A stretch of 19,542 nucleotides of DNA, taken from the NCBI GenBank assembly GCA_900556795.1, contig USQD01000009.1:1-19542 (forward strand), written 5' to 3'. A program made the translations under genes and the position numbers. Below the pieces are notes generated by a model that was given only the letters and a program-made list of their open reading frames with translations, was not told the origin of the DNA and made no database searches. Source of the stretch: an uncultured Prevotella sp. (GTDB lineage: Bacteria > Bacteroidota > Bacteroidia > Bacteroidales > Bacteroidaceae). Below, piece after piece: positions 1 through 9,307 of the stretch (the stretch's first letter is position 1; each line of letters begins with the position of its first letter).

Positions 1-17
1 AAGAATTTTTATAAAGG

Positions 18-61
18 AAAAAACGTTCCTAGAAATGTAAATTTACAACTCTAGGAACGTT
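18..61 (-). terminator. Terminator after susA (minus-strand operon end)
   Basis: A perfect 12-bp inverted repeat, AACGTTCCTAGA at 22-33 and TCTAGGAACGTT at 50-61, encloses a second small palindrome, TGTAAATTTACA at 36-47. Read on the minus strand, the stem is followed directly by a run of T (complement of the A run at 18-23). It lies 65 bp past the susA stop, so it fits a rho-independent terminator for the susB-pulA-susA transcript. Confidence 0.8.
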
Positions 62-126
62 CATATAGGAATATACTTACGTTGGCAACGAAAGTACTTT
101 CATCAGGTAACGAAGCTACTTGCGTT

Positions 127-2052
127 TTAGAATTCAAGTATCATCGTCTGGCGAGGACGAAGCTTCACGTTCTTGTTAATCAGAACGGTACGGCCATTCG
201 TTACATCCGTAGCCTTCTCAGCATTGCCGATAATCTCTGCATAGCGGGAAACATTCAGTTCGTTGGCTTCCTTCTTGCCATTGATGATGGTCATCACGTT
301 CTTTCCCTTATACTGGCGGGCAATGACATACACACCCTTCTGCGGACAGAACTGAGTCTGCTTGCCCTTGGTGACAACTTCGTTGCCCTGGCGCCAATGC
401 AATAATCGGCTGAGCCAATCGAACATTTGGTTCTCTGCCTGTGTTCTACCCTCTGCTGTAAATGCATTGTGCTTGTCACCAGCCCAACCGCCTGGGAAAT
501 CCTTGCGCACGTTGCCATCGGTTACGCTCTTGGTACCATTCATCAACACCTCGGTTCCGTAATAGAGCTGTGGGGTGCGGTTGACGGTCAAGAGAAGTGC
601 CAAAGCCTGCTTCAATGCCAGAGTATCCTTGCCTTCACCCAGGAAACGGTCGGTATCGTGGTTCTCTATGAATGCCATCACGCTCTTTGGGTTCGGATAG
701 AGATAATCGTAGCAGAATACATTGTAGAGACGGTTCATGCCGTTCCACCAGTCATCGGTCTCCTCTTTCTTTGCACTGTTGATGCGGTCGAAGAAGGCGA
801 AATCCATCACGGTTGGCAGATAACTGTTCTTCTCAGAAAGTTTGTTGTCCTTCTGCCATGCGGCGGTATAGGCAGGCTCGGTTACCCAAGTCTCGCCCAC
901 GGTATTGAAGTGAGGATATTCCTCGCCCAGCACCTTCATCCAGTGAGCCATCGCATCACGGTCGGCGTATGGATAAGTATCCATGCGGATGCCATCGATG
1001 CCAACAGTCTCAATCCACCACTCACTGTTCTGAATCAGATATTTGATGACGTGCGGATTGCGCTGGTTCAAGTCTGGCATACTTGGCACAAACCAGCCAT
1101 CCACGGTTTCAGTAAGATCTACCTTGCTGGCGTATGGGTCGAGCACAGGAGTCAACTTATAACTGGTTTGCAGATACTTGTCGTTCACCTTGGCAGCACC
1201 ATCCACGGTTCCTATCTTCTTCTGATGCTCCGGTGTCTGATTTTCCGGAGCAAGCCATTCCGGAGCATTGAACCAATCCTTCGATGGCATATCGGCTACC
1301 CAAGGATGATCGAAACCGCAGTGGTTGAAAATCATATCCATCACCACCTTCAATCCCTTCTTGTGAGCCTCAGCAGTAAGTTGCTTATACTCTGCATTGG
1401 TTCCGAAGCGTGGATCTACACGATAGTAATTGGTGGTAGCATAGCCATGATAGGTACTGTTCTTACCATCATTAGGACTGTCATTCTCCAAGACCGGAGT
1501 AAACCACAGGGCGGTTACGCCCAACTGGTTGAAATAATCCAGATGCTGGCGGATTCCCTCCAGGTCGCCACCATGACGAAGACTTGGCGCCGTGCGGTCG
1601 CAGGTTTTGTCACGCATGTTCTTGAATGCATCGTTCTTCAGATTGCCATTGGCAAAGCGGTCGGGCATCAGCATGTAGAGCACATCCTCGTTAGAGAAAC
1701 CGATGCGCTTGTCACCCGCCATCTCACGGTTCTTCAACACATACTTCACCTTCTTCGACTGCTTGCCCTGTTTGAAATTGAGCGTCATCTCTCCTGCCTT
1801 GGCACCATCGAGATTGAGATAAACAAGGAGATAGTTAGGAGAATCGAGGCGGGCGATGCTATCCACCTTCACACCCGGATAATCTACCGTAACATCGGCA
1901 TTCTTGATATCCTTTCCATACACCATCAGCTGGAGCGAAGCATCCTTCATGCCCACATACCAGTCGGTAGGTTCAATGCGGCTTACATTGACTGCCGCAT
2001 TCATACTTATTGCGCTACCCATAAGCACTAATGAAGCTATTATCTTTTTCAT
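127..2052 (-). CDS. susA: SusA-like periplasmic neopullulanase / cyclomaltodextrinase (GH13)
   Basis: A 641-residue alpha-amylase-family hydrolase that should cut alpha-1,4 links of pullulan, cyclodextrins and maltodextrins in the periplasm. Residues 1-20 are a signal peptide without a lipobox cysteine. An N-terminal beta domain (about 22-110, cyclomaltodextrinase type) precedes the GH13 barrel. The conserved regions are visible: DMIFNH at 239-244, GIRMD with nucleophile Asp358, VGETW with acid/base Glu387, and ENHD with Asp466. The region-V motif MPDLNQ is at 325-330, as in neopullulanases. A C-terminal beta domain follows (about 565-641). It is the last gene of the minus-strand set, 25 bp after pulA, and AAGGTG seven bases before the ATG is a good ribosome-binding site, which is uncommon in this phylum. 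Family and role are firm; the exact substrate preference is inferred from B. thetaiotaomicron SusA. Confidence 0.92.
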   Translation of the reverse strand: MKKIIASLVLMGSAISMNAAVNVSRIEPTDWYVGMKDASLQLMVYGKDIKNADVTVDYPGVKVDSIARLDSPNYLLVYLNLDGAKAGEMTLNFKQGKQSKKVKYVLKNREMAGDKRIGFSNEDVLYMLMPDRFANGNLKNDAFKNMRDKTCDRTAPSLRHGGDLEGIRQHLDYFNQLGVTALWFTPVLENDSPNDGKNSTYHGYATTNYYRVDPRFGTNAEYKQLTAEAHKKGLKVVMDMIFNHCGFDHPWVADMPSKDWFNAPEWLAPENQTPEHQKKIGTVDGAAKVNDKYLQTSYKLTPVLDPYASKVDLTETVDGWFVPSMPDLNQRNPHVIKYLIQNSEWWIETVGIDGIRMDTYPYADRDAMAHWMKVLGEEYPHFNTVGETWVTEPAYTAAWQKDNKLSEKNSYLPTVMDFAFFDRINSAKKEETDDWWNGMNRLYNVFCYDYLYPNPKSVMAFIENHDTDRFLGEGKDTLALKQALALLLTVNRTPQLYYGTEVLMNGTKSVTDGNVRKDFPGGWAGDKHNAFTAEGRTQAENQMFDWLSRLLHWRQGNEVVTKGKQTQFCPQKGVYVIARQYKGKNVMTIINGKKEANELNVSRYAEIIGNAEKATDVTNGRTVLINKNVKLRPRQTMILEF

Positions 2053-2077
2053 ATTTACACCTTATTATATATATAGA

Positions 2078-4048
2078 CTATTTCTGATAAAGAATCAAGG
2101 CAGACTGAGGGGCAACCTCTACTTCCTTGCCAGAGATGAAGCCCAGACCTTCCTCGTTGATAACACCATTGCAGCAAGCCACGGTGTAATTGCCCTCAGG
2201 AATCAGCATCTTCCTTGCCTGCTTGTTGAAATTATAAATGACGATGATCTGCTTCCAGGCATCAATGCCCTCCAGGCTCTTGAGCTGGAAACCTACGAGG
2301 CAAGTCTGCTTGTTGCCATTGGCATCCTGACTAGGCAGGAACTCCAGATGCTGACGCACCTTATCGCCTGTAGAAAGACGGAAGGCTGGATGGTTCTTGC
2401 GGAGCTGAATCAGATTCTTATAGAAGGCGAATGCCTGTGGATACTTCTGCAGATTGGTCCAGGTAAACTGGTTGATGCTGTCTGGAGAGTTGAAGCTGTT
2501 GTGAACCCCCTTCTTGTCGCGGAGCATCTCCTCACCGGCAAGGATGAAAGGTACACCCTGGGAAGTGAAGACGCAGGTCTGTGCAAGCTGGTCGATGCGG
2601 AGCAACTCGGCTGTACGCATCTCTTCAGGAATATTCTTATCCGTCAGAGATGGGATGCTTGCCTTCAATCTATCTACCAGACACATATCGTCGTGGCAGC
2701 TTACATAACTGATCTGCTCGGTTGGATTGTTGGTCCAAGGCTTCTTGTCATAGTTCACCTTGGTCATATCCACCTGCGGATGAGCGATGCCACCCACGAT
2801 ACCGAACTTCAGACTCTCCTCCTCGCCAGGAAGACCAGCCAGGAGCGCACCCTTATGGTCATCAGAGAAAGGACCACGGAGTGCATCACGCATATCATCG
2901 CTGAAGGCGCCGATGCCCTTGAGCTGCTGGGTATTCGCCTTCACCGCCAGTTTCTCGGTAGGATAAGCACAACTGCCTGCACTCCAGCCCTCACCATAGA
3001 TATAGATGCTAGGATCGATGCGGTTCACCATCTCACGGATAGCCTGCATGGTCTCGATATCGTGAACACCCATCAGGTCGAAGCGGAATCCGTCAATATG
3101 GAATTCATCAATCCAGTACTTCACGCTCTCCAGCATAAACTGGCGCATCAAAGGCTTTTCTGATGCGGTCTCGTTGCCGCAGCCTGAACCGTCGCTATAC
3201 TTTCCATCCTTGGTCTTGCGATAGTAATAATCAGGATAAGTACGCTGGAAGTTGCTGCCATTGATATCGAAGGTGTGATTATACACGGCATCGAAAATCA
3301 CTCGGATGCCTGCCTTGTGAAGCGCCATCACCATCTCCTTGAACTCCTTGATGCGGGTTCCCGGAGCATAAGGGTCGGTACTGTAACTACCTTCCGGCAC
3401 ATTATAATTCTTGGGATCGTAACCCCAGTTGAACTGAGGCTTATCAAGCTTGGTTTCATCTACTGAAGCGTAATCAAACACCGGCTGGAAATGAATGGCA
3501 TTGATGCCGAGGTTCTTGAGATATTCGATAGCCTTAGGTTCGGTAAGGGCGAGATACTTGCCCTGATACTTCAAACCCGATGTAGGAGAAATAGAGAAAT
3601 CACGTACGTGGAGTTCGTAGATGACGAGGTCGGCTGGCGACTGGATGGCAGGGCGCACATCCTTGTCCCATCCCACAGGGTCGGTATCATACAAATCAAC
3701 GATAGCACCACGATTTCCGTTGACGCCTACTGCCTTAGCAAATGTACCCGGAGTCTCACCCTTACCGATATCGAAGGTATAGAACTTACCCTTCAGGTCG
3801 CCCTTCACGGTAGCCCCCCATCGTTCATCGCCCATTTTCTTCATCTTCAGTGTCTTGTAAGCCTTACCACCCTGTCCGTTCTTATAGAGACGGATGGTAA
3901 CAGAAGACTTGTCTGCTGTTGGGGCATTGAGAACGAACATGGTTTTCTCCTTGGAATACATCATCTCATTAAATGTCTGCTGAGCACTCAATGAAGTTGG
4001 TAAAATCGATGCTGTCAATGCTGCAATTATTAGTTTTTGGATATTCAT
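2078..4048 (-). CDS. pulA: Type I pullulanase, periplasmic (CBM48-GH13)
   Basis: A 656-residue debranching enzyme cutting alpha-1,6 links of amylopectin fragments or pullulan. Residues 1-22 form a signal peptide with likely cleavage at LSA|QQ and no lipobox, so a periplasmic location is predicted. A CBM48-like beta domain spans about 30-120. The type I pullulanase hallmark FNWGYDP is at 206-212 (usual form YNWGYDP). GH13 regions follow: DAVYNH 253-258, FRFDLMGVHD with nucleophile Asp324, YGEGW with acid/base Glu353, and HDD at 452-454 with Asp453 as the third carboxylate. Most family members have HDN there, so Asp454 is slightly unusual. A C-terminal beta domain ends the protein. The enzyme is compact compared with multi-domain secreted pullulanases. 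It sits between susB and susA, on the same strand as both, and supplies linear dextrins to them. Confidence 0.92.
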   Translation of the reverse strand: MNIQKLIIAALTASILPTSLSAQQTFNEMMYSKEKTMFVLNAPTADKSSVTIRLYKNGQGGKAYKTLKMKKMGDERWGATVKGDLKGKFYTFDIGKGETPGTFAKAVGVNGNRGAIVDLYDTDPVGWDKDVRPAIQSPADLVIYELHVRDFSISPTSGLKYQGKYLALTEPKAIEYLKNLGINAIHFQPVFDYASVDETKLDKPQFNWGYDPKNYNVPEGSYSTDPYAPGTRIKEFKEMVMALHKAGIRVIFDAVYNHTFDINGSNFQRTYPDYYYRKTKDGKYSDGSGCGNETASEKPLMRQFMLESVKYWIDEFHIDGFRFDLMGVHDIETMQAIREMVNRIDPSIYIYGEGWSAGSCAYPTEKLAVKANTQQLKGIGAFSDDMRDALRGPFSDDHKGALLAGLPGEEESLKFGIVGGIAHPQVDMTKVNYDKKPWTNNPTEQISYVSCHDDMCLVDRLKASIPSLTDKNIPEEMRTAELLRIDQLAQTCVFTSQGVPFILAGEEMLRDKKGVHNSFNSPDSINQFTWTNLQKYPQAFAFYKNLIQLRKNHPAFRLSTGDKVRQHLEFLPSQDANGNKQTCLVGFQLKSLEGIDAWKQIIVIYNFNKQARKMLIPEGNYTVACCNGVINEEGLGFISGKEVEVAPQSALILYQK

Positions 4049-4108
4049 TATCTATATTGTTAATTGAATCTATATTATTAAATGGGTAGTTGCCAAATAG
4101 AACAGAAA

Positions 4109-4148
4109 AGGAGTTTAGGAAAGAAATCAGAATCTTCCCTAAACTTCT
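4109..4148 (-). other. Intercistronic hairpin between susB and pulA
   Basis: An imperfect 15-bp inverted repeat, arms 4109-4123 and 4134-4148 with a 10-nt loop, lies in the 121-bp gap after susB. It contains one A-C mismatch and one G-T wobble. On the minus strand it is followed by a T-rich stretch (TTTCTGTTC...), without a long clean T run. It could be a partial terminator or an RNA-stabilising element that sets susB above pulA-susA. I see no convincing promoter for pulA in the remaining gap. Confidence 0.55.
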
Positions 4149-4169
4149 ACTTTTCTATGTTTCTAATCA

Positions 4170-6314
<2,145 letters not shown>

Positions 6315-6388
6315 TTATTGCTTATTCTTGTTTTTTTGTTTTCTTGCTAGTTCTCCTTAATCATAATCAATTTATTCTTAAGACAGTG

Positions 6389-6396
6389 CAAAGATA
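6389..6396 (-). promoter_or_regulatory. Putative susB promoter, -7 element TATCTTTG
   Basis: Minus-strand TATCTTTGCAC fits the Bacteroidota -7 consensus TAnnTTTG and gives a leader of about 75 nt before susB. No clear -33 TTTG occurs 19-21 nt upstream. That position falls inside the terminator hairpin. The palindromic operator is centred 66 bp upstream, the same distance as at malQ and the regulator gene (65 at susC), which supports the call. Confidence 0.65.
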
Positions 6397-6404
6397 CAAA
6401 AAAC

Positions 6405-6438
6405 AAAAATACCCTCCGCTAATTGGGAGGGTATTTTT
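6405..6438 (-). terminator. Terminator between malQ and susB
   Basis: A perfect 13-bp inverted repeat, AAAAATACCCTCC at 6405-6417 and GGAGGGTATTTTT at 6426-6438, with an 8-nt loop. The A and T runs at both ends make it usable from either strand. It is about 60 bp past the malQ stop, so it should end the malQ transcript and insulate susB. It lies between the susB operators and the susB -7 element. Confidence 0.88.
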
Positions 6439-6450
6439 CTGTACATCAGG

Positions 6451-6475
6451 GTGCAAACGTTTGCACACGTTTGCA
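6451..6475. promoter_or_regulatory. Double LacI-type operator upstream of susB
   Basis: GTGCAAACGTTTGCAC at 6451-6466 is a perfect 16-bp palindrome with a central CG, as bound by LacI-family proteins with a hinge leucine. A second copy, TGCACACGTTTGCA at 6462-6475, overlaps it with one mismatch to the 14-bp core. Their centres are 10 bp apart, one helical turn. The first is centred 66 bp upstream of the susB -7 element. The site lies just beyond the malQ stop codon. Confidence 0.82.
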
Positions 6476-6499
6476 TGATTCTTTTACTATTGTAATACC

Positions 6500-9175
6500 T
6501 TAGTTTCTTCCACCTTGAGCTACTAGCTCTGTCAGATTTGCCATGAAATCCTTGCTGGCAGCCAACTTCTCCAAGCTGATGTGCATGCGATAACGCCAGT
6601 AATGCTTTGGATTGGCAGGAATATTGATACGCTCGGCATCGGCATCTGGCAGACGGAGTTTTTCATCGATGGCAAGCCAATCCTGAACGCTCAATATGCA
6701 GAGCATGGATGGAGAGGTGAGATGGCGGGCGATGATGTCTCTTGCCAACCAACCAGGAAGCGGATGAGGAGCAGGTCCCTCACGATAGAGCATCGTGTTG
6801 TAATACTCCTGAGTGCGGGAGATATTCTCATCCCACCACATACGCAAAGTTGGCATATCATGGCTGGTGATGGTGCAGACTGAGCGGTATGGGTTGCGGC
6901 TCAGATGACCGAACTTAACCGTTGGATCCTTTGGCATGCTCTGGAGCTCCAAGCTCAATATCTTCAATTCGTTCATCACCCATGGCACGCAATCAGGTAC
7001 CATACCCAGGTCTTCGGCACAAACCAGCATGCGGGTAGCCTGAACAAGCTTAGGCAACTTCTTCATCGCCTCGCCATACCAGAACTGGTTGTTGCGGCGA
7101 TAGAAGTAGTCGTTGTAAAGGCGGTTGAATGCTGCCTTGTCAACATCATAGAGCGACTCGTAGATAAAGTCGAGCTGTGCCGAGATACGTGGATGGAAGA
7201 GTTCAGGGTTCTTGCGGTCGCGAACGAAGAGCACGTCGCTGATCAGGGCATACAAGCCATCACGCAACCAGATTTCCTTTTCATCAGTAACACCAGCAAA
7301 GAGAGCCTCCACCTTGCGCTGGGTATCTACCTCAGGCTTCATCTGATAGCGTTCCTCATCCAGACGGTCAAGATACTTCTCCTTCACTTCGTCGGCACGC
7401 TCATGGAACATACGGTCCAATATCCAGTCGGTGATGAACGGACGGAGGAAGCGGTCCTCCTGGAAGTTCAAGCCATAGCCCTGAATCTCCTCACGGGTCA
7501 TGCCGAGGGATGGAGCAAACTGTCCGAGCAAACCATGCACACTATCTACCGGAATTTCCCAGATACGGAAGAAGCCCAGTACGTGGTCGATGCGGTAAGC
7601 ATCAAAATACTTAGACATATTCTGGAAGCGGCGGGTCCACCACTGGCAACCGTCCTTCAACATCTCATCCCAGTTATAAGTAGGGAATCCCCAGTTCTGA
7701 CCGTTCACAGAGAAGTCATCTGGTGGAGCACCTGCCTGACCGTTCATGTTGAAGTACTTAGGCTCCATCCAGACATCACAACTGTGACGATGCACACCGA
7801 TCGGAATATCACCCTTCAGGATGACCCCCTTAGCCTTGGCATGCTCGTGTGCCTCCTGCATCTGCTTATTCAGAATGAACTGCACGAAGTAGAAGAATCC
7901 AACGTTCTTGTACGCCTCGGTTTCAGGGTTGGTCAAATCCTTGCGCTCAGCCTCATCCCAGACATTATGGTCTGGCCACTGAGTGAAGTCGGCAGTACCA
8001 TTCTTGTCGCGCAGGTAAGAATACTGTGCGTAAGGCACGAGCCACTGTTGTGTTTCCAGAATGAAAGCCTTGAAATCGGCTCCCGACATTATCTTTTTAC
8101 CTTCCTGTTCGAATATCTGGTGCAAGTAATTGATCTTGAAATCATTTACCTGTTCATAATCTATCTGAGACAAGCTGTTCAGCTGTTCACGTTTCTTCTC
8201 TGCCGCAGCACGAGCCTTGGCATCCTTCAACTCTGGAAGTGCATGAAGATCGGCATACATCGGATGGATGGCGAAGACGCTGATACAGCTATATGGATAA
8301 CTGTCCGTCCAGGTATGGGTGATGGTGGTATCATTGATTGGCAGAAGTTGAAGAACTTTCTGACCGGTAGATGCCACGAGATCAATCATAGTCTTGAGAT
8401 CACCGAAATCGCCCACTCCGGCACTCTTCTCGCTGCGCAAGGAGAATACTGGCACCTGAGTTCCGGCAAGCTTGCGGTTGTAAAGGGCGAAGTATGCCTG
8501 ATCTAAATCATAGACTACGACATCTCCAGCCTTCATCTCCGGCAGGTCGATGGTACGGTTCATTCCTGTCTCCCAAAGAACCTGTGACTTCTTCTTGTCA
8601 ACAGCCACAAGCTTCAGTTCCAAATGAGAACTCTGCAACTGGGTAGCATCCAAATCTACCGCCCATTCATTATAGATATGCTGAGTCATTGGTACCACGT
8701 TCTGAAGATTCCAGTTACCCAAAGCCTCATCAGCACCCAACAATCCGAGACGCTCACCATCACGCAACTGAGGAGCGCGAACGATGACACGGACTGTCTT
8801 AGCATAGTTGCATGGCTTCATCTCCTGAGGAACCTGGTGGTTGATGCAGTCAGTAAAGGCACTACTATACAAGTAGGAATCCTGAGGTATCACCTTCCAG
8901 TGATCGTAGAGCGTATATTCCGCTGCCTTCTTCACTGTCATATCCAGACGATGCTTCACCTGAAGCCATTCTGTCTTCAGAACAACGCCCTCACGTACTA
9001 CACTATAATAATAGGTGTAAGCCTGCTGAGTAGGTTCTACACACCAATCATACGACCAGCACTCACCATCGAGCGTGGTCAGAGGAAACTTCACTTCCTC
9101 ATCATCTTTCTGAATGTTGACGACAATCTGCTCGCCGAACATTGTCTTATACGAAATATGAAAATGTATAATCAT
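6500..9175 (-). CDS. malQ: DPE2-like 4-alpha-glucanotransferase (CBM20-CBM20-GH77)
   Basis: A cytoplasmic amylomaltase of 891 residues from the ATG at 9175. A TTG three codons upstream is possible but a weaker choice. No signal peptide is seen. Residues 1-100 form a degenerate CBM20-like domain. Residues about 125-230 are a clearer CBM20, with LGNW near 152-155. The GH77 barrel follows from about 240. Catalytic residues are Asp530 (YRIDHVLG), Glu721 (CAEDLGMVPD) and Asp773 (TSHDMPT). GAPPDDFS and NGQNWGFPTYNW are at about 483-502. The nucleophile and acid/base are about 190 residues apart, far more than in short bacterial MalQ. This matches the insertion of plant DPE2 and its bacterial relatives, which act on maltose. 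It should turn imported maltose and maltotriose into glucose plus longer dextrins. It has its own promoter and operator. Confidence 0.93.
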   Translation of the reverse strand: MIIHFHISYKTMFGEQIVVNIQKDDEEVKFPLTTLDGECWSYDWCVEPTQQAYTYYYSVVREGVVLKTEWLQVKHRLDMTVKKAAEYTLYDHWKVIPQDSYLYSSAFTDCINHQVPQEMKPCNYAKTVRVIVRAPQLRDGERLGLLGADEALGNWNLQNVVPMTQHIYNEWAVDLDATQLQSSHLELKLVAVDKKKSQVLWETGMNRTIDLPEMKAGDVVVYDLDQAYFALYNRKLAGTQVPVFSLRSEKSAGVGDFGDLKTMIDLVASTGQKVLQLLPINDTTITHTWTDSYPYSCISVFAIHPMYADLHALPELKDAKARAAAEKKREQLNSLSQIDYEQVNDFKINYLHQIFEQEGKKIMSGADFKAFILETQQWLVPYAQYSYLRDKNGTADFTQWPDHNVWDEAERKDLTNPETEAYKNVGFFYFVQFILNKQMQEAHEHAKAKGVILKGDIPIGVHRHSCDVWMEPKYFNMNGQAGAPPDDFSVNGQNWGFPTYNWDEMLKDGCQWWTRRFQNMSKYFDAYRIDHVLGFFRIWEIPVDSVHGLLGQFAPSLGMTREEIQGYGLNFQEDRFLRPFITDWILDRMFHERADEVKEKYLDRLDEERYQMKPEVDTQRKVEALFAGVTDEKEIWLRDGLYALISDVLFVRDRKNPELFHPRISAQLDFIYESLYDVDKAAFNRLYNDYFYRRNNQFWYGEAMKKLPKLVQATRMLVCAEDLGMVPDCVPWVMNELKILSLELQSMPKDPTVKFGHLSRNPYRSVCTITSHDMPTLRMWWDENISRTQEYYNTMLYREGPAPHPLPGWLARDIIARHLTSPSMLCILSVQDWLAIDEKLRLPDADAERINIPANPKHYWRYRMHISLEKLAASKDFMANLTELVAQGGRN

Positions 9176-9212
9176 AAGACCCAAAAAGGTTATTTTGTTA
9201 TTATTTACGGTG

Positions 9213-9243
9213 CAAAATTAAGAAAAATATCCGTTATATTCAA
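9213..9243 (-). promoter_or_regulatory. malQ promoter, TTG-N20-TAATTTTG
   Basis: On the minus strand, the -7 element TAATTTTG (9213-9220) is preceded at exactly 20 nt by TTG (9241-9243), a good match to the Bacteroidota TTTG/TAnnTTTG promoter. The start of transcription would fall near 9206, giving a leader of about 30 nt. The spacer contains TAACGGATATTT, which recurs upstream of the regulator gene. Confidence 0.78.
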
Positions 9244-9275
9244 CTTCCATTTGCACAAACAAACCGAAAAAACAA

Positions 9276-9289
9276 TACAAACGTTTGCA
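9276..9289. promoter_or_regulatory. LacI-type operator upstream of malQ
   Basis: TACAAACGTTTGCA differs by one base from the 14-bp palindrome TGCAAACGTTTGCA found at the other two sites. The inner CAAACGTTTG is a perfect palindrome. The centre is 66 bp upstream of the malQ -7 element. The site is 18 bp past the stop of the transporter gene. Confidence 0.82.
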
Positions 9290-9307
9290 TTCGTTTCAGT
9301 TATACAC

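Noticed and set aside
36..47. Palindrome TGTAAATTTACA as a regulator site
   Set aside because: It forms the apex of the larger terminator hairpin after susA and has no promoter nearby.
427..2031. Long plus-strand open frame opposite susA
   Set aside because: It is antisense to a clear GH13 gene and its translation shows no recognisable domain. The same holds for long frames opposite malQ (6905-8506), the transporter (9341-10651) and susC (11990-12928). They reflect codon bias of the true genes.
4094..4101. Possible -7 element for pulA (complement TCTATTTG)
   Set aside because: It has one mismatch to TAnnTTTG, and neither a -33 box nor the operator palindrome is upstream. Co-transcription with susB is simpler.
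9176..9184. TTG start three codons upstream of malQ
   Set aside because: The ATG at 9175 gives a normal CBM20 beginning (MIIHFHISYKT). The extra residues add nothing recognisable.
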